Shown here in pieces: positions 18,198 through 25,395 of a stretch of 64,000 nt of DNA (position 1 is its first letter; the number at the start of each line of letters is the position of its first letter). The notes under the pieces are model-generated. The model made no database searches. It had not been told where the DNA came from and saw only the letters and a list, made by a program, of their open reading frames with translations. This DNA comes from Aquimarina sp040786285. GTDB taxonomy: Bacteria > Bacteroidota > Bacteroidia > Flavobacteriales > Flavobacteriaceae. Where the stretch lies: NCBI RefSeq assembly GCF_040786285.1, contig NZ_JBFMKQ010000001.1, positions 806,001 to 870,000 on the forward strand, given 5' to 3'. A program made the translations under genes and the position numbers.

Positions 18198-20276
18198 TTA
18201 TCTCATTACCGTTATCGAACCTTTTCTGACTACGGAATTATTTTTTGTTATTATATAATAATATATGGGGCTTCTTCCACCAGATTTTGAGGTCGTTAAC
18301 GGCCAGTCATCCTGGTAGTTAACGGTCTTAAAATCGACTCCACCATTTAAATCATATATTGTAACCTCTACATCTTGCTGCCTTGATAGAGAATCAGGCA
18401 ACACCCAAGAATCATTTTGTCCACTACTACTAAATGGTGTTACCACATTAGGGATTATTTCAGACACACCCGGTGGGCTATTTGTAATTGTAATAAGTTC
18501 TGAATCAATCACACAATCCAACAACGTTATTCTTACAAAATATTGTCCGGTAGCATTAATTTCTATGGTATCAGTGCCTTGTCCGGTAACAATATTTACT
18601 CCGTTTTGCGCTAGTTGATTTTGGCCATCCACCACAATAAACCACTCATAGGTATATGTTGAGCTTTGCGGGGCGCTTAGTGTAATTGTGCTGCCTACCG
18701 GAAGGAATGATAACGAAGGCACAATTTGTACGCCCGCGGATAGTAATTCGACTGTTAACTCATTAGATACGGCTGTGGCAAAAGTAGAATCTCCCCTAAG
18801 GGTTACCTCTAAGACATAGGTTTCACCTACATTGGCACCTGTAACTGGAAAAACATTCTCTGTAACACCTGTAGATTGGCCTTCTAAAAACCATTCGAAA
18901 TCAAAGAAAGAATATTGTTCTAAAGTAATTGGCACTTCTACTCCTGTGGATGTTATTCCGAATAAATTTTCTAATCCCAGATTACCCGCATCATCCTCAC
19001 AGCTTAAAAGTGTTGTGATGACCGCTCTAAAGCCAACAGGCTCAAACACTTCGGTTGTCGCTGTAAGAGTATCCATACACGAGTCATTCGCAAACACACT
19101 GGCTACATACACACCTGGGTCAGATACTTCAATAGACAAAGCTCTCGAATCTGTGATCGGGAGCTGCGCTTGAAAACTTATGCCATTTCTAAACCATTGA
19201 ACCGTACTACCGGAGGGCGGGGCGTTGGTCGTTATTGCCAGGGTGAGTGTGGGCTGTGTAGGCAATATCATTATTTGAGGAGGGGGTTGTGTGAGAATAT
19301 CCGACCCCAGATTAATGACCTCTACCGGATCTGTTGTTATTGCGCATGTTGGTGTTCCTGTTACGGTTACCGTATAAATTCCTCCAAAATTACTTTCGGG
19401 TAAAATTGCTGTAGGACCCGTAAGTTCAGGCACCAATTCTCCATCTCTAAACCACTCATAAGTAAACCCTGGATCGGTTACACTTGTAGTCAATATTTTA
19501 ACATCACTAGGACAAAATTGTTGAGGAGAAGATTCGTTGATTCTTACCGTGCTTGTATTGAAGTCGATCACCTCTACTTGTGCTGTATCAAAATTAAAAT
19601 CACCATTACAGCTTCCAAAATTAACCTGAACCACATAGGTTCCTGTTTGATCTACATTTTCTAAGATTGGTCCAGATTCTCCAGAAATTACTGAACCATT
19701 ACGGGTCCATACATATTCTGGAAAATTATCAGGCAAAGCCGTTAAAGTGGCTGATTCTCCTTCACATAAAGCAACTGTGTTTGCTTCAATGTTTGATCCG
19801 GTTAAAGTAACTCCTTGAGAAAAATCAAAAAAGTAAATTGCGTTTCCTTCGTTAACCGCACTTAAAATATCAGCTCCTCCATCTGTCAATATTGCTCTAA
19901 CTCTTAATCCATAATTTTCGCCCGCAAGATCCTTAGGAACTTCAAAAGAAGGGAAGACGATATCACCACCCGGAGGGATAGCAACGCTAGTAGTAAAACG
20001 TGATAATTCTAAAGCTGGATCAGCAAAAACACCATCTGAATCTGATAATTCTAAGACGAATTCTGTTCCTGTAACTAAAACAGCTCCAGTTTCATAAGTC
20101 GCTTCAGCCTCTCTATTTGGCGTGTTTTGATTTACACAAAGTCTTGGTATTGCTGTGGTAGACCCATTAAGAGAAAACAATGGCGCAGAAATTTCTTGAG
20201 CAGCGCTCTTTGAAGAAAAAAACAAGAGCGTTGCAACGATAGCAAATGACGATATGAGGTTAAGTTTATTCTTCAT
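18198..20276 (-). CDS. T9SS type B secreted protein with Ig/PKD-like repeats
   Basis: A 692-aa secreted protein. Residues 1-27 are a signal peptide ending in SAAQ. The body consists of Ig/PKD-like beta domains, several with a paired-cysteine pattern such as LCEGESATLTALP and QFCPSDVKILTT, resembling surface-adhesin modules. The last roughly 90 residues, from VVTPFSSSGQNDSWVLPDS to GSITVMR, match the gliding-motility-associated C-terminal (type B) sorting domain that directs export by the type IX system. It is the first gene of a three-gene minus-strand operon, 4 bp before the PorP/SprF-like gene. In F. johnsoniae the sprB operon also carries companion secreted proteins (SprC, SprD), so an accessory role to the giant adhesin is plausible, but I see no specific similarity to either. 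No catalytic motif is visible. Confidence 0.85.
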   Translation of the reverse strand: MKNKLNLISSFAIVATLLFFSSKSAAQEISAPLFSLNGSTTAIPRLCVNQNTPNREAEATYETGAVLVTGTEFVLELSDSDGVFADPALELSRFTTSVAIPPGGDIVFPSFEVPKDLAGENYGLRVRAILTDGGADILSAVNEGNAIYFFDFSQGVTLTGSNIEANTVALCEGESATLTALPDNFPEYVWTRNGSVISGESGPILENVDQTGTYVVQVNFGSCNGDFNFDTAQVEVIDFNTSTVRINESSPQQFCPSDVKILTTSVTDPGFTYEWFRDGELVPELTGPTAILPESNFGGIYTVTVTGTPTCAITTDPVEVINLGSDILTQPPPQIMILPTQPTLTLAITTNAPPSGSTVQWFRNGISFQAQLPITDSRALSIEVSDPGVYVASVFANDSCMDTLTATTEVFEPVGFRAVITTLLSCEDDAGNLGLENLFGITSTGVEVPITLEQYSFFDFEWFLEGQSTGVTENVFPVTGANVGETYVLEVTLRGDSTFATAVSNELTVELLSAGVQIVPSLSFLPVGSTITLSAPQSSTYTYEWFIVVDGQNQLAQNGVNIVTGQGTDTIEINATGQYFVRITLLDCVIDSELITITNSPPGVSEIIPNVVTPFSSSGQNDSWVLPDSLSRQQDVEVTIYDLNGGVDFKTVNYQDDWPLTTSKSGGRSPIYYYIITKNNSVVRKGSITVMR

Positions 20277-20779
20277 AAATCACGCTTAAAATCAAGGTGA
20301 ATATTCGATATTAACTCTGCGATTTGGGGCGCTTGTTAATAATGTTGTTAATATATTTTTTACCAAGACATAAAATTATAAATTAAATATATATATCAAA
20401 CTAAAATTTAAGTTTTTTTTGTAATAATTTTCTGACTCTCTTGATGTTATCTAATTTAAATTGAAACGAAAACATTTTCAAAAAACATTTCAATATACAT
20501 AAAATTTTGTTAATCAGACTGTTGGACTGGTTTAAAAAATTAAGTAGAGTTCCCATATAAGGTGTATATCTCCCCAATTTTTTATAGAAAAAACAGAAAA
20601 AACAGAAAAAAAAGAGACGATTAGTGCATATTTTGGCACTTTTTACAAGAATTAAATCACCTAAAAAAAGCAACTTTTCCCGACAAAGTGTTAAAATGCG
20701 TTTATTTTTTTCTGTAAGAAAAAAGCTTTCAAAATGTTAAAATTATGCTTTTTTCAACTCATTACTATTCCAAAAAAAC
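20277..20779. other. AT-rich intergenic region upstream of the adhesin operon
   Basis: About 500 bp of very AT-rich DNA between the adhesin operon and the terminator of the next gene. On the minus strand it is the leader/promoter region of the operon, but I found no clean TAnnTTTG element. A 90-codon minus-strand frame at 20401-20673 is dominated by runs such as FFFCFFCFF and is not believable as a gene. Poly-A/T tracts around 20580-20615 could bend DNA or bind regulators. Confidence 0.4.
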
Positions 20780-20808
20780 AACCCCCAACAGGAAGTCTGT
20801 TGGGGGTT
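20780..20808 (-). terminator. Rho-independent terminator of the OmpH/Skp-like gene
   Basis: A perfect 12-bp stem (AACCCCCAACAG at 20780-20791 with CTGTTGGGGGTT at 20797-20808) with a 5-nt loop. Read on the minus strand it is followed by a GTTTTTTT tract and begins about 20 bp after the stop codon at 20830. Confidence 0.9.
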
Positions 20809-20829
20809 TAAAATTTAAAAGAAAAAGAT

Positions 20830-21366
20830 CTATTCTTTAGCTTCTGTAGCAGTAGTATCTTCTCCTCCGTTTAGCTCTTTAAGAATCTTATCTGTAAGGT
20901 CAAGTTCTTCTTTACCATAAAGTATATTACTGGCTTCTGTATCTCCATAGATATATGTATATCCATTTTTCTTACCGTAATCTTCTATATAACTTTTTAC
21001 TTTATTAATAATAGAGTCTATTTCGACTTGGCTTCCTTGTTGGATTTCTTGCATTTTAGCTTGCTGTTCTCTTTGCAATGATTGCTGCTTACCCATTAAT
21101 TCTTGCTCTTTCTTCTCTCTATTTGTCTTAGACATAGATTTCATGATGTTCTGATATCCTTGCACTTCAATCTGAAATTGCTTTGCTTTTTCTTCTAGCT
21201 CTGCTCTTACTTCATTGTTACGCTTAGTCCATTTTTCTTGTGCCACTTTCATTTCTTTATAATCAGAAACAACTTTGGTGTTATTTACAAAACCGGTTTT
21301 TTCAGTTTGTTGATTACATGACATCAGAATTAAACCTGAAATTGCAATCCATAAAAATTTTCTCAT
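20830..21366 (-). CDS. OmpH/Skp-family periplasmic chaperone-like lipoprotein
   Basis: A 178-aa protein with a lipoprotein signal (LMSC, acceptor Cys17) followed by a mostly helical, charged Glu/Lys/Gln-rich region (about 40-125), then a compact end containing YGKKNGYTYIYG. This is the pattern of the OmpH/Skp family, trimeric periplasmic chaperones that escort outer-membrane proteins. Classical Skp is soluble and about 160 aa; the lipidated form is a variant seen in Bacteroidota. It is a single-gene unit with its own promoter-like element at 21389-21421 and a strong terminator right after it. Substrate range is unknown. A function in delivering outer-membrane proteins is inferred from the family. 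Confidence 0.8.
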   Translation of the reverse strand: MRKFLWIAISGLILMSCNQQTEKTGFVNNTKVVSDYKEMKVAQEKWTKRNNEVRAELEEKAKQFQIEVQGYQNIMKSMSKTNREKKEQELMGKQQSLQREQQAKMQEIQQGSQVEIDSIINKVKSYIEDYGKKNGYTYIYGDTEASNILYGKEELDLTDKILKELNGGEDTTATEAKE

Positions 21367-21388
21367 TTTTCAAAAATTTAGTTCTGGG

Positions 21389-21421
21389 CAAAAATATCAA
21401 AGTTCACTTGATGTTATTCAA
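21389..21421 (-). promoter_or_regulatory. promoter of the OmpH/Skp-like gene
   Basis: On the minus strand TATTTTTG (21396-21389) matches the Bacteroidota -7 consensus TAnnTTTG. A TTG at 21421-21419 lies 22 nt upstream as the -33 element. The expected transcript start would leave a leader of roughly 15-20 nt before the ATG at 21366. Confidence 0.55.
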
Positions 21422-21519
21422 TATATTTTATCAAAATAACAGACTATAATAAAAAACAATAGTTTTTCGTGTTGTTATATGAAAAAACTATTAAAAACAA
21501 GCCAAAATAAAGCCTTTTA

Positions 21520-21542
21520 AGCCCTTTTCGGCTAAAAGGGCT
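21520..21542 (-). terminator. hairpin downstream of the methyltransferase gene
   Basis: AGCCCTTTT (21520-21528) pairs with AAAAGGGCT (21534-21542) around a 5-nt loop, about 60 bp beyond the methyltransferase stop codon. On the minus strand the following bases are only moderately T-rich (TAAAAGGCTTTATTTT), so this is a weak terminator candidate. Confidence 0.45.
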
Positions 21543-21599
21543 GGTATTGGGATAGGATTATTTACAAAACACAAGAAAGTGTGTTTAAAAAACGAAATA

Positions 21600-22448
21600 C
21601 TACTTTTTAAGTATATAAATGTGTGAAGAGAACTCTTGGGTTTGTCTTCCTTTTATATTAGAGCGTAGTCCAATCCAAAAAGCCTTAAAAAAATTCATTT
21701 TTCCTGTTTTGTACTTTTCAGATAAAAGAGACACATAAAATGAATCAAATCTCATCGGAAGAGTTTTTTCTAAATACAAACCTTCATTCTCAAAAAGTAT
21801 GCGAATTGCTTTTTTAGAAAAATGCCAAAGGTGTCTGGGTACATCATATGCTGCCCAAAACGATTTATAATATTGCGCATCATAAGATTTAAAATTAGGA
21901 ACCGCAACAACAATATGGCCGCCGGGCTTTAAAAGTCGATTTAATTCTTTTATTTGATTTTCTAAACCTGATATGTGTTCTAAAACATGCCACATGGTAA
22001 TTATATCAAATTGCTCTGAATCAAATTTATTAGATTCAGATTCTAAATCAACTCCTTTTTGTTTGGCTAATTTTTTTGCATGATCATTTGGTTCTATTCC
22101 TTTAGTCCTCCAACCCTTTTTTTGGGCTAAAGCTAAAAAGTCTCCAGTGCCTGCTCCAATATCTAACAATTCTCCGGTGTTCCTGTTAAGTTTTGTAATT
22201 AGCGTAATCTTTTTGTTTAGCGAATAGGTTTTTACAATATGGTAGAGTTTTTCAAAAAGAGATCGTTTTGAATCGGTATGAGAAATGTAATCTTCACTTT
22301 GATAATACATGCCCAAATCCGAATCATTTGGTTTTGGAGTCGTAATCAACATTTCTAATTGATCATCATGAAGTAATTGAAATTTTTTTCCGGAAACTGT
22401 GAAATCTTTACATTCGATAAAAAAATCTAAATCTTGTGTTTTGTTCAT
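21600..22448 (-). CDS. class I SAM-dependent methyltransferase
   Basis: A 282-aa protein with a Rossmann-type methyltransferase core. Motif I LLDIGAGTG lies at about residues 104-112, an acidic residue ends the second strand (GIEPNDHAK), FDIITMWHVLEHI is the motif IV/post-IV region, and LKPGGHIVVAVPN follows. This matches the Methyltransf_23 type found in small-molecule, ubiquinone-like and sugar methyltransferases. The first 90 residues may position the substrate, and the C-terminal 70 residues include a basic/aromatic helix (KTGKMNFFKAFWIGL) that could contact membrane. The substrate cannot be read from the sequence. It lies 90 bp downstream of the small membrane protein gene on the same strand, separated by a parS-like site. 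Confidence 0.8.
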   Translation of the reverse strand: MNKTQDLDFFIECKDFTVSGKKFQLLHDDQLEMLITTPKPNDSDLGMYYQSEDYISHTDSKRSLFEKLYHIVKTYSLNKKITLITKLNRNTGELLDIGAGTGDFLALAQKKGWRTKGIEPNDHAKKLAKQKGVDLESESNKFDSEQFDIITMWHVLEHISGLENQIKELNRLLKPGGHIVVAVPNFKSYDAQYYKSFWAAYDVPRHLWHFSKKAIRILFENEGLYLEKTLPMRFDSFYVSLLSEKYKTGKMNFFKAFWIGLRSNIKGRQTQEFSSHIYILKK

Positions 22449-22524
22449 TACTCTTTAATAGGTGACTTAAAACAATCTTCTTTTTTACTATTGTCTTTAT
22501 ATAAAAAAACAGAAAACTTCAAAA

Positions 22525-22540
22525 TGTTCCACGTGGAACT
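22525..22540. other. parS-like palindrome, near-match (15/16)
   Basis: TGTTCCACGTGGAACT differs from the perfect TGTTCCACGTGGAACA at the last base only. It overlaps the stop codon of the gene that ends at 22539. It is the outlying member of the set clustered at 24.9 kb. parS is the ParB-binding centromere site, consensus TGTTNCACGTGNAACA. Confidence 0.7.
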
Positions 22541-23018
22541 ATTTTTCAACTGTATTGTAAATTTCTATTCCTAATAGTTCGCTTAGTGCATTTGCTTTAT
22601 CTAATGCTACTTGATAATTCTCTGTTGTATATAGTGTAAAGTTTTTGTTTCCTGTAAAAAAACGAACAACAACTTTATCATGTCTTTCTTTGGTTCCGAT
22701 TGCGGCAACAGAACCCCATTCATTATTCAAACTATAAGAGGCAGAAAAAACTGAAATATACTCTGGGTATTCTAATTTTAGTTTTGTTTTGAAAATGGTA
22801 ATTCCAAAAACAGAAAAAAGTTTTTGATTATTAAAGTCCATATTAATTTTATAGGATACCGAAAAACCAAAAACAAATAAAGAAACGCCCAATAAAATTA
22901 TTCTAGAAAAAAGAGGTTCTGAAGTGGTAAACAAAAAGAAAACAGAAAATACCAAAATAAACACCGAAAGAATTTTGCCTTTAAGAGCTCGTTCTTGTTT
23001 ACAAACTACACTATCCAT
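22539..23018 (-). CDS. small membrane protein, uncharacterised
   Basis: A 159-aa protein that I do not recognise by name. Two adjacent hydrophobic segments (about residues 15-32 and 37-53) form a membrane hairpin. The rest is a beta-rich cytosolic domain with alternating hydrophobic strands (KLFSVFGITIF, KVVVRFF, NFTLYTT), reminiscent of bacterial PH-like domains. Its ATG overlaps the mnmG stop codon by one base (TAATG), so translation is probably coupled. A parS-like site overlaps its stop codon. No catalytic motif is seen. The link to tRNA modification is only positional. Confidence 0.65.
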   Translation of the reverse strand: MDSVVCKQERALKGKILSVFILVFSVFFLFTTSEPLFSRIILLGVSLFVFGFSVSYKINMDFNNQKLFSVFGITIFKTKLKLEYPEYISVFSASYSLNNEWGSVAAIGTKERHDKVVVRFFTGNKNFTLYTTENYQVALDKANALSELLGIEIYNTVEK

Positions 23019-24889
23019 TACCTTCCCATATAAACTAAAAGCACAGAAATATCACTTGGTGATACACCACTAATTCTTGATGCCTGAGAAATTGTTGCTG
23101 GTCGAATTTTGGACATCTTTTCGCAAGCTTCAAATGACAATGATTTTAACTTTGTGTAATCAAAATCTTTCGGGATTTTTATGTTCTCTAATCGATTAAG
23201 CTTATCAGCATTGTTTCTTTCTTTTTCAATGTATCCAGAATATTTAACTTGAATTTCGGTTTGTTCTAAAACTTCTTTATCTAGATTATGTTCTTCGATA
23301 TAAGATTTAACTTTTTCAAAACGTCTAACATCCTCAAGAGCAATTTGAGGTCTTGAAAACAACTTAAACATTTTACCACTTTGATTAACTCGTGAAGAAT
23401 TCTTAGACTCTAAAACAGGATTTGCCTCCTCTGGTGAAACGCTGGTGTCTTTAAAAAACTGAACAAAAGCATTTGCTTGTTTTTCTTTCTTTTCCATTCT
23501 TCTCAATCTTTCATCAGAAGCCAAACCAATTTTATGCGACTGAGGTGTTAATCTAAAGTCTGCATTATCCTGTCTTAATAATGTTCTGTATTCTGCTCTA
23601 GAGGTAAACATTCGATAAGGCTCTTCAGTTCCTTTTGTAATTAAGTCGTCAATCAATACCCCAATATAAGCTTCGCTTCTTTTAAGAATAAATTCTTCCT
23701 CTTCTTTAACTTTTTGTGCAGCATTTATGCCTGCCATTAAACCTTGAGAAGCTGCCTCTTCATATCCTGTTGTTCCATTAATTTGTCCCGCAAAAAACAA
23801 ACCAGAAACTAATTTCGTTTCTAAGGTGTGTGTTAATTGTGTTGGCGGAAAATAATCATACTCGATTGCATAACCAGGTCTAAAGAATTTTACATTTTCA
23901 AAACCTACTACAGATTTTAATGCTTTGAATTGAACATCTTCTGGTAACGAAGTAGAGAATCCATTTACATATACCTCTACTGTGTTCCAACCCTCGGGTT
24001 CCACAAAAAGTTGATGTCTATCCTTGTCTGCAAATCTATTAATCTTATCTTCTATAGAAGGGCAATATCTTGGACCTATACTTTTTATTCTTCCGTTAAA
24101 CATTGGCGAACGATCAAAGCCTTCGCGTAACAAATCATGTACCTCTAAAGAAGTATACGTCATGTAACATGATCTTTGTTCTTTAAGTGGTTTTGTTAAA
24201 TCTGTATAACTAAATTTTTCAGGGTTATCATCTCCTGGTTGTTCTATCATTTTAGAAAAATCCAACGACCTTCCGTCAACCCTAGGAGGTGTTCCGGTTT
24301 TCATTCTTCCTGCATCAAAACCAAAACCCATTAGTTGCTCTGTGATTCCGGTGGCGGCTTTTTCTCCTGCTCTACCTCCTCCAAATTGTTTGTCTCCAAT
24401 GTGTATTAATCCATTCAAAAAAGTTCCGTTGGTTAACACTACCGTCTTTGATTTTATTTCAATTCCCAGTGACGTTCTTACACCCTTTACTTCTCCATTT
24501 TCAACTAAAAGACCACTCACCATTTCTTGATAAAAATCAAGATTAGGGGTTTGTTCTAACAGCAATCTCCACTCCTCGGCAAAGCGCATTCGATCACTCT
24601 GCACTCTTGGACTCCACATTGCAGGACCCTTTGATTTGTTCAACATCTTAAATTGAATTGCCGTTCGATCGCTTACAATACCACTATAACCACCAAGCGC
24701 ATCAATCTCACGAACAATCTGTCCTTTTGCAATTCCGCCCATGGCAGGATTACAACTCATTTGTGCAATGTTTTGCAAGTTCATTGTGATCAGCAAAGTG
24801 CTGCATCCTAAGTTTGCGGCCGAAGCGGCAGCTTCACTTCCTGCATGTCCTGCACCTACCACAATTACATCATACTCATTTTCAAACAT
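23018..24889 (-). CDS. mnmG: tRNA uridine-5-carboxymethylaminomethyl modification enzyme MnmG (GidA)
   Basis: FAD-dependent partner of MnmE that installs the cmnm5 group at the wobble uridine (U34) of certain tRNAs, in the cytoplasm. The 623-aa length is standard. The N-terminal dinucleotide fold VVGAGHAGSEAA (about residues 10-21) is followed by the family signatures SCNPAMGGIAKG and GPRYCPSIEDK, and by GYEEAASQGLMAGINAA near residue 380. The C-terminal helical tail ends PATISQASRISGVSPSDIS, which binds MnmE in the family. Three perfect parS-like palindromes lie just upstream of its start, and it is translationally coupled to the following membrane-protein gene. gidA/mnmG is often near the replication origin, consistent with parS here. 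The assignment is very secure. Confidence 0.98.
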   Translation of the reverse strand: MFENEYDVIVVGAGHAGSEAAASAANLGCSTLLITMNLQNIAQMSCNPAMGGIAKGQIVREIDALGGYSGIVSDRTAIQFKMLNKSKGPAMWSPRVQSDRMRFAEEWRLLLEQTPNLDFYQEMVSGLLVENGEVKGVRTSLGIEIKSKTVVLTNGTFLNGLIHIGDKQFGGGRAGEKAATGITEQLMGFGFDAGRMKTGTPPRVDGRSLDFSKMIEQPGDDNPEKFSYTDLTKPLKEQRSCYMTYTSLEVHDLLREGFDRSPMFNGRIKSIGPRYCPSIEDKINRFADKDRHQLFVEPEGWNTVEVYVNGFSTSLPEDVQFKALKSVVGFENVKFFRPGYAIEYDYFPPTQLTHTLETKLVSGLFFAGQINGTTGYEEAASQGLMAGINAAQKVKEEEEFILKRSEAYIGVLIDDLITKGTEEPYRMFTSRAEYRTLLRQDNADFRLTPQSHKIGLASDERLRRMEKKEKQANAFVQFFKDTSVSPEEANPVLESKNSSRVNQSGKMFKLFSRPQIALEDVRRFEKVKSYIEEHNLDKEVLEQTEIQVKYSGYIEKERNNADKLNRLENIKIPKDFDYTKLKSLSFEACEKMSKIRPATISQASRISGVSPSDISVLLVYMGR

Positions 24890-24903
24890 AATTTCTACTC
24901 CAT

Positions 24904-24919
24904 TGTTCCACGTGGAACA
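24904..24919. other. parS site 1 (perfect palindrome)
   Basis: TGTTCCACGTGGAACA, a perfect 16-bp inverted repeat fitting the bacterial parS consensus. It lies in the mnmG upstream region, 39 bp (start to start) from site 2. parS is bound by ParB in chromosome segregation. No parB gene is in the window. Confidence 0.85.
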
Positions 24920-24942
24920 TTAAACTTTTTGGGATAAAATTT

Positions 24943-24958
24943 TGTTCCACGTGGAACA
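24943..24958. other. parS site 2 (perfect palindrome)
   Basis: The second perfect copy of TGTTCCACGTGGAACA, flanked by A/T so that the symmetry extends outward (ttttGTTCC...GGAACaaaa). It is intergenic between ybeY and mnmG, 37 bp from site 3. The spacings of 39 and 37 bp are close to three and a half helical turns. Confidence 0.85.
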
Positions 24959-24975
24959 AAATCATTTCTTGCTCA

Positions 24976-25395
24976 TCATTGTTCCACGTGGAACAATTCT
25001 AATTTTTCGTTTTCTTTTTGTCTCATAAGCTTTTCCTCTTCATCTGTTTTGTCTTTGTATCCACACAAGTGCAAAACACCATGAATCAAAACTCGTCGCA
25101 TTTCTTCATCAACAGAAACACCATAAATCTTTGCGTTGTCTACCACCCTTTCTACTGAAATAAATATATCACCATGTAGTTGATTTCCGATCGTGTTATC
25201 AAAACTTATAATGTCTGTATAGGTGTCATGATCCAAAAAAACTTGGTTAATCTGAAGTAAGTAATCATCATCACACATGATAAAATTGATCTCACCCTCT
25301 GTCTTGTTTTCAGACAAAATCACCACGCCGATCCATGAAATAAGACTAGCCTCATCTAACGCCTCAACCTTTGTTTCGTAAAAGAAATTAATCAT
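24976..25395 (-). CDS. ybeY: endoribonuclease YbeY (rRNA maturation factor)
   Basis: A 139-aa member of the YbeY/UPF0054 metal-dependent RNase family, active in 16S rRNA 3' maturation and ribosome quality control. Family marks are DIISFDN near residue 61, HGDIFIS near 74 and the metal motif HGVLHLCGYKD at 105-115. His105 and His109 are present, but the usual third ligand of HGxLHLxGYDH is Asp115 here, preceded by Lys114. I recall related substitutions in other Bacteroidota, so this is probably lineage-typical rather than a loss. Its start overlaps the end of the DUF4175 gene by 8 bp. Its last codons, encoding FHVEQ, are written by a parS palindrome. Confidence 0.93.
   Translation of the reverse strand: MINFFYETKVEALDEASLISWIGVVILSENKTEGEINFIMCDDDYLLQINQVFLDHDTYTDIISFDNTIGNQLHGDIFISVERVVDNAKIYGVSVDEEMRRVLIHGVLHLCGYKDKTDEEEKLMRQKENEKLELFHVEQ
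24980..24995. other. parS site 3 (perfect palindrome, inside ybeY)
   Basis: The third perfect TGTTCCACGTGGAACA copy. It lies inside the 3' end of ybeY and encodes its terminal FHVEQ before the stop codon, so the site serves as coding sequence and as a probable ParB-binding site. Confidence 0.85.

Noticed and set aside
162..20276. Genomic island or prophage
   Set aside because: No integrase, transposase, direct repeat ends or phage genes are present; the genes fit a normal Flavobacteriaceae chromosome.
20401..20673. 90-codon minus-strand ORF upstream of the adhesin operon
   Set aside because: Its product is a run of Phe/Cys/Lys from poly-A/T tracts, with no family, no signal peptide and composition like non-coding DNA.
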